From Flavobacterium panacagri (GTDB lineage: Bacteria > Bacteroidota > Bacteroidia > Flavobacteriales > Flavobacteriaceae): 64,000 bases of DNA. This document shows, in pieces, positions 1 through 11,100 of the stretch. The translations under genes were made by a program, and so were the position numbers. The notes under the pieces were generated by a model, which was not told the origin of the DNA, did not search any database, and saw only the letters and a list, made by a program, of their open reading frames with translations. Within the stretch, counting starts at the first letter, position 1; every line of letters starts with the position of its first letter. The stretch covers positions 3,534,001 through 3,598,000 of the forward strand of contig NZ_CP119766.1 in the NCBI RefSeq assembly GCF_030378165.1. The letters are read 5' to 3'.

Positions 1-1162
1 TGTTTAATGGTGCGCCAAGATTGTCAGGAGTATCAAAAAAAACATTATTTATTCGGCTTTCAAAAACATCTAAACCTCCTAAGCCTAAGAATCCGTCAGA
101 AGAAAAATAGAGTGCCTGATCTGTAATGTAGGGAAACATTTCACGGCCGGTTGTATTTATTTTCTCGCCCAAATTTTTAGGTTCAGAAAATTGATTATTA
201 CCTAAAATATCCACTACGAAAATATCTGTTGAACCAATCGTGCCAGGCATATCAGAAACAAAATAAAGCCTCTTACCATCTTTGCTTACGGAAGGATGTC
301 CAACGGAATAATTATCGCTGTTAAAAGGCAGTTCTTTTATATCTTTCCATGAAACCGTGCCGTTGCTGTTCTCTGTAGCTGTAGCAGAAAAGATTTTGAG
401 ATTATTAATGCCTTTGCTGTCGCGTTTTAGTTTGCCGTTATAGTTATTTCGGGTAAAATAAATGGTTTTTTCGTCGGGAGAAAAGGCAATGCAGGCTTCA
501 TGATATTTTGTGGTTATGTCTTTCCCAAAACGCTCTTTAAAAGTAACATTAGACTGGGTTTCGCTAATTTTTCCCAATTGCATATTTAAGTATGGCTGAT
601 CGTTCCATCCGTATTTGTCTGTTTTTAAATAAGAAGAATCAATGGTTGTGGAATAAACCAAATCGCCTTTGTATTACATTGGGCCAAAATCGGAATACGC
701 CGAATTAATATCTAGATTTTCTAGCAGAAAAGATGGTTTTATGTTTTCAATATCTTCCAGTGTTACGTTTTTTAATGAGAAGTTCTTGGCTCTGGCATCG
801 GTTGATTTTTGTTTCTCGGCGAAAGCCTTCATCCATTTTTTTGCCAGTTCATAATTTTGAATTCCCTGTAAGGATTGTGCATAACGGAATAGATATTCAG
901 CAGAAACCTCATTTGGGTATTCTGAAATTAGTTTTCCATACCATTTTGAAGCACTTGACATTCTGGTATTGAAATAATAAGCATCTCCAAGTTTTTGAAG
1001 TATTTCTTTTGAAGCATCTCCATTGTTTATAGAAAGTTCATACGATTTGGCAGCCTCAACATAATACATCTTATCAAAAAGAGCATCGGCAGTTTTGTTC
1101 TTGGTCTGAGAATAAGTCAGCTGTATGACCAATAATGCGAGTATAGTAATTGTTCTTTTCAT
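1..1162 (-). pseudogene. OmpA/PD40-type T9SS-associated protein, interrupted by in-frame stop
   Basis: The gene starts with ATG at 1162 and a signal peptide (MKRTITILALLVIQLTYSQ), followed by a TPR-like helical region to about residue 130. After residue 162 the frame meets TAA at 674-676. The same frame then stays open to the window edge and clearly continues the protein: YKGDLVYSTT directly after the stop, then PD40/beta-propeller signatures such as FSPDEKTIYFTRNN and SKDGKRLYFVSDMPG. Full-length relatives have signal peptide, TPR, PD40 propeller and a C-terminal OmpA peptidoglycan-binding domain; the last part would lie outside the window. It sits 12 bp after a PorP/SprF gene and is the third gene of the adhesin operon. 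The stop replaces one codon (one base from TAC/TAT) without a frameshift. It could be a real nonsense mutation, an assembly error, or, less likely, a suppressed stop. Confidence 0.8.
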
Positions 1163-1174
1163 AGAATGTCCATA

Positions 1175-2098
1175 TTAAAAGAATCTGGGTGATTTAAGTC
1201 CTTTTTTGCGTGAAACCAGTTCAAAGCGAAGCATAATTTCATGCGTACCACTGTTGTAATTCTGCAATGCGGTTGTGGTGTAATCGTAAGCATAACCAGC
1301 CATAATCATTGGTGTAATCTGGATGCCAACCAACCCGCTTACAGAATCCGATGTCCGATAAGAAACACCAAGTGTCAGAGCATTATTAAACATAAAATTG
1401 GCTGAAAAATCGGCAATAATAGGAGCACCGGCAACATATTTTACTAAAACAGCGGGTTTGAACTTGGTATGTGCTGAAAGATCAAACACAATACCGCCAA
1501 TAAGATATAAGTGCATCCTTTCGTTAACAAGATCATCGGCAATGTCGTCATAAGTATATCGCTCTCGGGTCATAAAATTAGGAATCGAAAGTCCGATATA
1601 ATCTCTTTCTCCATGCCAGTATAATCCAGCACCCACAACGGGAAGAAATTTATTGGTTATGTTTTCACGGAATTGCACATCGGGATCTTTATGGCTTCCT
1701 TTAGACCAATCGATATTGATAACACGTCCGCCTCCTTTTATTCCGAAAGAGAGTTTGTGTGATTCACCAGATTTAATGGTATAAGAGAAATTAGCATCTA
1801 AATATTGTTCTTCGGTTGGACCAATTTCTTCGTTTACAATCGAAATTCCAAGACCTACATTTTTCCCAACAGGTGTATCCAGTGTAAAACTTTGTGTGTC
1901 TGGCGCGCCTTCAATACCAACCCATTGTGTTCTGTAAATTCCGGTTATGGCTAAATGTCCCAGCGAACCTGCGTAGGCAGAATTCACCGTGAGCGTATTG
2001 TACATGTACTGCGTATATTGTGGATCTTGCTGTGCAAAGGCTCCATATACTGAGAATAGAGTTAGTAGTGCGAAAACCTTTTTTATATTTTTAATCAT
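1175..2098 (-). CDS. PorP/SprF family type IX secretion system membrane protein
   Basis: This is a predicted outer-membrane beta-barrel of 307 residues. I chose ATG at 2098 over the in-frame TTG at 2104 because it gives a clean signal peptide (MIKNIKKVFALLTLFSVYGAFAQ region). The mature start QQDPQYTQYMYN and the following NSAYAGS are hallmarks of the PorP/SprF family (TIGR03519-type). Established knowledge: in Flavobacterium johnsoniae SprF-like proteins are needed for secretion of T9SS cargo with type B C-terminal domains, and they are encoded next to that cargo. Here the gene directly follows a giant type B adhesin (55 bp gap) and precedes an OmpA/PD40-type gene, so it is most likely the adhesin's dedicated secretion partner. 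Confidence 0.93.
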   Translation of the reverse strand: MIKNIKKVFALLTLFSVYGAFAQQDPQYTQYMYNTLTVNSAYAGSLGHLAITGIYRTQWVGIEGAPDTQSFTLDTPVGKNVGLGISIVNEEIGPTEEQYLDANFSYTIKSGESHKLSFGIKGGGRVINIDWSKGSHKDPDVQFRENITNKFLPVVGAGLYWHGERDYIGLSIPNFMTRERYTYDDIADDLVNERMHLYLIGGIVFDLSAHTKFKPAVLVKYVAGAPIIADFSANFMFNNALTLGVSYRTSDSVSGLVGIQITPMIMAGYAYDYTTTALQNYNSGTHEIMLRFELVSRKKGLKSPRFF

Positions 2099-2152
2099 AG
2101 CCAATTTATTTTGGTTAATCCTATTCTTAAATTTTTGTTTTTCCTGATGATT

Positions 2153-5100
2153 TTATTTTAGATAAACCCATCCAGATGTTTTTTTAGATCCATCTCCTAA
2201 ATCAAGAATAAAGAAATAGGTGCCTTCTGGAAGTGTTTTGGCAGAACCGTCTGCTTTTCCATCCCAAGTATTGTTATAGCCTTTTTTGTAATACACCAGA
2301 TTCCCCCAACGATTAAAGATCTCCAACTGATTGTTTGGATATCTGTCGATACAATCAATGTAGAAGAAGTCGTTTGTACCATCATCATTTGGCGAGAACT
2401 CATTGTAAATTTTCAGACAGTTTGGTGAAACTGTTGCGCTGTCTTGATTATTTGCCGAATTGGTGTCAATCTGATCCAGTTTTGTTAAATGTGCTGTATT
2501 TAAATAATCATTAAAATCAACCACTTTTACGACAATCGTTAGTGTTTGTAGAGTACCGCTATTAATTGATGGAATATTCCACATACCAGTTTTAGGATCA
2601 TAAGTTCCTGAGCTTACGGTTGAACTGATAAATGAATATCCTTTTGGAAGTAAGTCTTGAACTTCTACATGAGTTGCAGTTATATTGCCAAGGTTTTCTG
2701 CTATTACTGTAAAGGTTATCTGAGTATCCATAGGAACATCTGCTTGATCTACTTCTTTTTTAATGGCTATATCAGTAGAAGGAATGTTGATAAATTCAGA
2801 ATCTTCGTCGTCTTCGCTTTGATCGCCATTGTCATTGTTTGGTTTACTGTCTGGATCAAAATGATCGCTGGCTGTTACTTGTGCAATGTTGATATAATCC
2901 TCGCTTTCAAGCCCGAACGGATTCGCCACTGTTACCTGATAGGTTAAAGTAATGCCTCCGACAGGAACTGTCAGATTAACCCATCTTATTCTGTTATTGC
3001 TAAAAATACCGCCATTGTTAATATTGGAAATGTTTTTATAACCAAGTGGTATGATATCTTCTACTGCAACTCCAGTCGCTGTACTCGGCCCTTCATTATT
3101 CAGCTGTAAGGTAAATGTTACTACCTCATTTACATTTGCGTTTTTATTACTGACTGTTTTTTCTAAGCTTAAATCAGCCACAGCTACTTTGATTTGTAAG
3201 CTATCATAATCATCTTCCGTTGTAACACCATTATTTGGAGTAGAGTCAGGATCAGGAAGATTACTAGCAATGACTTCAGTTGTGTTGGTGTATTCATTTA
3301 TCGCTCCCGATGGAGGATTAACTCGTGTATAAATATCCAGAGATTGGTCAGTTCCTGCGGCAACATCTCCAGCATTCCAAATTCCGGTAACATAATTGTA
3401 TAAACCACTTGTTGGACTGCTGGTTAAATAGGTAAATCCAGGTGGCAGTAAATCCTTAACCATGACACCGCTAGCATCAGCAGGCCCGTCATTAGTAACT
3501 GTAACAGTAAAAATAACGGTTGAACCAACATCGTGAATAGCGGTTTCGTTGAGTGCTGTTTTTTTAATAGATAAATCTGCCATTACAATTACAGGTGTTA
3601 CAGAGATGCTGTCGTAATCATCTTCCGTAGTGATGCCGTTGCCGGGTGTACTATCAGGGTCAAATTCATCAGATGTCATAATTTCGGCAATGTTCAGATA
3701 TTCATTTGCAGCACCAGTCGGACTTTTTACATTAACGTTTAGTAATAAAGTATGACTGTTTCCTGGCAGAATAATTCCTGGATTCCATTCGCCGGTGGTA
3801 CGATCATAAGCTCCAGAAGTCGAATTGTAAAATATATAATCATATCCAGAAGGAAGTATATCTCTTACGGTAACTCCTGTAGCAATACTAGGTCCTGAGT
3901 TGGTTACGGTAATCGAGAACGTAATTTGTGATCCTACATTTGGCGTAAGAATGTTATTAATTACTCTTTTCTCAATCGAAAGGTCTGCTACAGCTGGAAC
4001 TGGATTTAGTAGTACAGAACTGATGTCATCTTCGCCACTGGCACCATTATTTGGTGTTGAATCGGGATCTAATTCATTGGAGGCATACACTTCGGCAATA
4101 TTTTGATAGACACCGGTAGTATTCACTTTTGCAGAGATCAGTAAAGATTCAGAACTTCCGTTTGGAATCGATCCAATATCCCAGATTCCAGTGGTGTTAA
4201 AATACTGTCCGGCAGTTGAACTGTAAACGATATATTCATAACCGCTTGGTAAAAGATCTTTTACTTGGACTCCAGTTGCAGTTTGTGGCCCGCTGTTATT
4301 TACTGTTATTTCAAAAGTAATAGTTGCTCCAAATATCGGACTTAAATTACCTCCAACAACGGCTTTAGTAAGCGATAAATCGGCCATAGGAACGACAGGC
4401 GTAGTTATAGAACTTGCATAATCATCTTCTGTAGTAACTCCATTATTTGGTATTGAATTTGGATCAGGAAGACTGCTGGAAGTAATTTCGGTTGTATTTA
4501 AATAATTACCAGTTGCGTTTACAGTAGCAGTTAATTGTAATGTCTGAGAATCTCCGTTAACTAAAGAACCAATATTCCATTTTCCTGTAGTATTGTTATA
4601 CGTGCCTTTTGTAGAAGTAAAACTGCTAAAAGTATAACCAGAAGGGAGTAAATCTGTAACTTCAACTCCAGTAGCATTTTGCGGACCTTTGTTGGTTAAC
4701 ACTATTTCAAAAGTTACAGAAGACCCAATTAACGGAGTAGGATTATTAACGGTTTTAGTTAAAGATAAATCTGCCGATTGTCCTAAAGGAGCAGTTGTAG
4801 CTGTTCCATAATCATTTTCAGTAGAAACTCCGTTGTTTGGAGTTGAATTTGGATCTGGCAGATTACTTGCTGTAACTTCAGCAATGTTTTCATAATTCCC
4901 TGTTGGATTTACGATCGCTGTGATTCTTAAAACTTGAGAATCTCCATTTAGAAATGAACCAATTGTCCATTTTCCAGTTGTGGCATTATAAACACCTTTT
5001 GTAACGCTGTAATTTAAGAAAGTATATCCAGATGGAAGTAAATCGGTTACTTCAACTCCAGTTGTATTTTGTGGACCGTTATTGGTTGCAATCACTTCGA

Positions 5101-8100
5101 AAATAACTGGAGAACCAACTAGAGGTGTTGCATTGTTCACTGTTTTGGTTAAAGCTAAATCAGCAGCTTGTGCATTTGGAATAACAGTAGCTGTTGCATA
5201 ATCATCTTCAGTTATAACACCATTATTTGGAGTTGAATCAGGATCAGGAAGTGCGCTTGCGGTTACTTCAGCAACGTTTACGTAATTTCCTGTCGGATTT
5301 ACTACAGCTAGAATTTGCAGAGTTTCTGATTTTCCATTAACTAAGTTTCCAACAGTCCATAATCCTGTTATTGGATTGTAAGTTCCCGTAGAAATAGTAA
5401 AATTAGAATACGTATAACCATTTGGAAGCAGATCGGTAACGGTTACGCCTGAAGTATCCTGTGAACCATTATTCGTTACAACCACTTCAAAAGTAACCAA
5501 AGAACCTACTAATGGAGTAGCATTGTTGACTGTTTTAGTTAAAGATAAATCTGCGGATAGTGCTGTTGGCGTAATTATAGCAGTTGCATAATCATTTTCT
5601 GTTGGAACACCATTATTTGGAGTTGAGTTTGGATCAGGAAGATGGGCTGCAGTTACTTCGGCAATATTTAAATAGTCTCCTGTGGCATTTACAATGGCAG
5701 TAATTTGTAATGTTTCAGATTCTCCGTTGTCAAAATTACCAATATTCCATATCCCTGTTGTCGAATTGTAAGTTCCTGTTGAAACCGTGAAATTGTTGAA
5801 GGTATACCCTGAAGGCAATAAATCTGTTATTTGAACACCTGTATTATCTTGTGGACCATTATTAGTAACAACAACTTCAAAAGTTACGAGAGATCCGGTT
5901 AGAGGAGTGGTATTGTTCACTGTTTTGGTTAATGATAGGTCAGATGATTGTGCTGTCGGCGTTGTTGATACTGCTGCATAATCGTCTTCTGTAGTAGTTC
6001 CGTTATTCGGAGTTGAATCAGGGTCGGGCTGACTGCTGGCTGTGATTTCTGCACTATTAGTATAATTTCCTGTTGCATTGACTACAGCTGTGATTTGTAA
6101 AGTATGATTGGATGCAACAGGAATGTTTCCAACTGTCCAAATTCCGGTTACCGCATCATAACTTCCAGCTGTTGCCGTGTAAGACACATAAGTGTATCCG
6201 GTAGGAAGTAAATCAGTAACGGTAACATTATCTGTAGCCTGAGGTCCTGTATTGCTTACTTGAAGACTAAAAGTTACTTGTGAACCAACAAGTGGTGTGG
6301 CATTATTAACTGTTTTAGTTAACGATAAATCTGCTGCTGTTGAAATTGGCGTTGTTGATACTGCTGCATAATCGTCTTCTGTAGTAATTCCGTTATTCGG
6401 AGTTGAATCAGGGTCGGGCTGACTGCTGGCTGTGATTTCTGCACTATTAATATAATTTCCTGTTGCATTGACTAAAGCTGTTATTTGTAAAGTATGATTG
6501 GATGCAACAGGCATGTTTCCAACTGTCCAAAGTCCAGTTACAGCATCATAACTTCCGGCTGTTGCGGTGTAAGACACATAAGTGTATCCGGTAGGAAGTA
6601 AATCGGTTACTGCTACATTGTCTGTAGTTTGTGGTCCTGCATTGTTTACCTGAAGGTTGAAAATTACTTGCGAACCTACAATTGGAGTAGCATTATTTAC
6701 TGATTTAGTTAAAGATAAATCTGCTGATGTTGCAATTGGTGTTGTTGTCGCTTCAGCATAATCGTCTTCCGTTGTAATTCCGTTATTTGGACTTGAATCG
6801 GGATCGGGCTGACTGCTGGCTGTGATTTCTGCGCTATTCGTATAATTTCCTGTTGCATTGACTAAAGCTGTGATTTGTAAAGTATAAGAATCCGATATCG
6901 GCATATTTCCAACATCCCAAAGTCCATTTGCAGGATCATAAGTTCCTGTTGTAGCACTATAGGAAACATAAGTATATCCGGAAGGCAGTAAATCGGTAAC
7001 CGTAACTCCATTTGCTTCTTGTGGTCCGGAATTCGTTACCTGAATACTAAATGTTACTGAAGAACCCACAAGTGGAATAGGATTACTTACGGTTTTAGTC
7101 AACGATAAATCAGCCGATGTTGGAACCGGAACTGTCGTAGCTTCTGCATAATCGTCTTCTGTTGTGATTCCATTGTTTGGAGTAGAATCAGGATCAGGAA
7201 GATTAGCTGCTGTTATTTCGGCAGTATTAGTATAATTCCCCGTTGAATTTACTCTTGCTACAAGTTGAAGCGTTTCTGAATCTCCATTCACTAAATTGCC
7301 TACAGTCCATAAACCAGTTGCCGAATTATAAGTACCAGTTGAGGCAGTAAATCCAGCAAATGTATATCCTGATGGGAGTACATCTGTAACTTGAACTCCA
7401 AAGTTATCTTGTGGTCCATTATTGGTTACTACAATTTCAAAAGTAACAAGTGAACCAACTAAAGGAGTCGCATTATTGACTGTTTTGGTTAATGATAAAT
7501 CAGAAGACTGTGAAATAGGAGTAGTGGAAGCAGTTCCATAATCATCTTCTGTCGGAACTCCATTATTGGGAGTAGAATCAGGATCAGGAGTATCACTATT
7601 GGTAACTTCAGCAATGTTCACGTAGTCTCCTGTTGGATTGACGATTGCATTAATCTGTAAGGTTTCAGATTCACTACTCTCTAATATATCCAATGTCCAT
7701 AAACCTGTAGTGCTGTCATAAGTACCACTTGTTGCATTAAAACTGCTGAATGTATAACCAGAAGGCAGTAAATCGGTCACCTGTACAAGAGCAGCATCCT
7801 GCGGACCGCTGTTTGTTGTGATGATGGTAAAAGTTACTGTTGAACCAACTAAAGGTGTTGTATTGCTCACGATTTTAGTTAAAGATAAATCTGCTGAAGG
7901 AAGTATTGGTGTTACAGCTGCATTATCTTCATCATCTTCGCTTTGGTCTCCATCATCATTATTTGGTGTGCTATCAGGATCAGGAAGATTACTAGCTGTA
8001 ACTTGAGCTATATTGAAATAATTTCCGGTAGGCAGTACTCTTGCATCTAAAATCAATGATTCTGAAACACCAACATCGACTGTACCTACATTCCAAATTC

Positions 8101-11100
8101 CTGTAGCACTATCATATAAGCCAGCAGATGAACTGTAATTTACATATTGAAAACCTGAAGGCAGTAAATCGGTTACTTGAACTCCTGTTGCATTGTTTGG
8201 ACCATCATTTGAAATAACAAGTTCAAATGAAACTTGACTTCCAACAACAGGACTTGTATTGCCTGCAACCACATTTTTAACTAAAGATAAATCAGCAGAT
8301 GGGCCAATAAAAATAATTTCGGCATCATCTTGATCATCTTCAGAAGCGATATTATTATTTGGTGTTGAATCTGGATCAGGCAGATCACTGGCGGTTATCT
8401 GTGCAATGTTCAGATAATTTCCTAGTGGATTGACAAGGGCACTGAAAGTTAGATTTACATTAGAATTGGCGGGCAGATATAAATCTTTCCATTCTAAAGC
8501 CGCAGTTGCAACTTGATAAGTACCTCCAGTTGAAACGGATCCTGGAATAAGGGTATATCCAACTGGAATTAAATCCTGTACATCAACCCCAGTTGCATTT
8601 CCAGGCCCTCTGTTCAGAACATTTATCGTAAAATCGACTTGTTGTCCCGCTGCTGCGGAAGTTGGAGTTACAGATTTGGTAAGCTCTAAATCGGCAGGTT
8701 TTAATGATACAGTGGCACTAGCCATGTCATCTTCAGGCAGTCCATTTCCAGGTGTACTGTCTGGATCTAGTTGGTGTGCAGTTTGTATTTCTGCGACATT
8801 AATATAATTGTTTCCTGTTGAAACGACGTTTACTTTAGCCGTAATCTGTAAAGCAAGCGAGTTTCCATTGTTCAGATTGCCGACATTCCAAATTCCAGTA
8901 GTATTATTATATTTTCCAGCACCGTTATCACTTACATACGTATATCCAGAAGGAAGTTGATCTGATACTGTAATTCCAGTAGCATTATTAGGCCCGCTAT
9001 TGGTAACTCTAATAGTAAAAATTACATTATCGTTGATACTTACTGTTGCTGGTGAGACTGTTTTTTGTAAAGACAAATCGGCTACATCCAATATTATTGA
9101 AGCATCATCCTGATCGTCTTCAGTAGCTATATTGTTATTTGGTGTGCTGTCAGGATCAAATTGGTCGGAAGCAATTATTTCGGCATTATTTACATAAGAT
9201 CCTGTAGCTTTTATAACCGCTTGAAAAGTGAGATTAACTCTCCCTCCAACAGGAACTGTAAGGTTGTTCCATGTTATAGTATTGTCTCCTAAATTATAAA
9301 TTCCTGCAAGATTTACAGAACCTGGCACTATAGTATAACCAGAAGGAATATAATCTCGTACAGAAACGCCCGTAGCTGTAACGGTTCCGCCTAATGAATT
9401 ATTATTAAAAATCTGAAGATTAAAAGTAACCGTATCTCCTGCGCTTCCCGTAACCGGAGTCACTGATTTGGTTAATTCAAGATCAGCTACTGATAGAATA
9501 GTTAAAGTCATTGTATCCGATGAAACTGCACAATTTCCATTGCTTACTGTCCACTCTAATACATATATTCCAGCAACTGTACCTGTCACGGCTGTAGTAG
9601 GAGAGGTGGCATCTGTAAAACCTACTATACTGGGGCCAGACACCTGAGTCCAAACACCTGTACCAACTGTTGGTATTGCTGCATTCATGTTGACAGGAGA
9701 GAACTGTGGAATAATCTGATTTGGACCTGCATTGGCAGTTGATGGTAAATCGTAAATAGTTACGATAACTCTATCTTCAGAAGTACAACCTGTCGTTTCA
9801 ATTGTCCAGCTAAACTCATAAGTTCCAGCGACTAATTGTAACATTAATGAATTAGGATTGGTTGGTGACGCTATAGTAGCGGTATTAGGCCCAGAAATTT
9901 GAGTCCATGTTCCTGTGCCAATAACAGGGGTATTGGCTGCCATAGCTACTGAAGCCACATCACATAACTCCTGGTCTGGTCCTGCATTTGCAACAGTTGG
10001 AGGGTCGTCGTTAAAGGTTATATCGACAGTATCTGAAGAAGGCTGGCATAAGGATGGATTTGTAAATGGACCATTTGTTACTGTCCATGTTAAAGTATAG
10101 ATTCCTAAAACGGTAATATTTGAAAGAGTGGTAGTAGGACTATTAGGACTGTCTATAATCGCCGCGGCTCCTGCAGGTTGATTGGTGATAGTCCATGTTC
10201 CAATACCAACTGTAGGAGGTACAGCGTTCGTCTGATAAGTGGTTTGGCAGGCTGCGGCATCATCTGGTCCTGCATTTGCAGTACTGGGAGCCTCATTCAT
10301 TACAATTCGAACTACATCTGATAGTGTTCTGCAAGACTGATTTTCGAAAACCCATTCTAAAACATAAAGTCCGGGAACCGTCAAATTTGTAACAGTAGTC
10401 AAAGGAGCCGATGGAGTAGTGATAACCGCAACGCTTCCAGTAGGTTGAAATGCAAAACGCCATTCAGCTGTAGAAACATCTGGAGGGGGCATATTGCCCT
10501 GTAATGTAGCGATACCTCCAACATCAGAAATACATAATGTTTGATCTGGTCCTGCATCAGGATCAATACTTGCCCCGCTGAAAATCGTAATATTTACATT
10601 ATCAGCTGAACCAGGACAACTACTGCCGTTAGGGAAAGTTGTAGAAGACGTGGTATAAGTAAAAACATAATCATTCCCTGGAACTACGGTTGCATTGGCA
10701 ATATAGCTGTTAGGAGGTGATTGTGTTATGATAACATCAGCGGTATTTCCTGTAGTACTCGTAAGTGTCCATGTTCCGGTTGAGTTTTCATTTCCTTTAA
10801 GCTGAATACTGGTTACATCACAATAGGTTTGGTCTGCTCCTGCATTAGCAGTAGGACTAACTACGACAATCATGTCGTCAAAAGTACCTTGACATAAGAA
10901 AATACTTTTGGCGGTTATAGTCCATCTAAAAGTATAAGTGCCAGCTACAAGTCCGTTGATTACAGTATTTGGATTGGTAGGATCAACAATAGTTGGCTGA
11001 TTAGGTGCTCCAGTTAAAACAGACCATTGACCTGTTTCGAAAAAACTGTCATAAATACTTCCTGCCATAGTTACACTAGTGTTATTACAGATATTTTGAT

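Noticed and set aside
2440..9495. CRISPR-like or satellite array, suggested by regular repeated DNA
   Set aside because: The period is about 390 bp, in frame and protein-coding (DUF11 domains); there are no short direct repeats with unique spacers.
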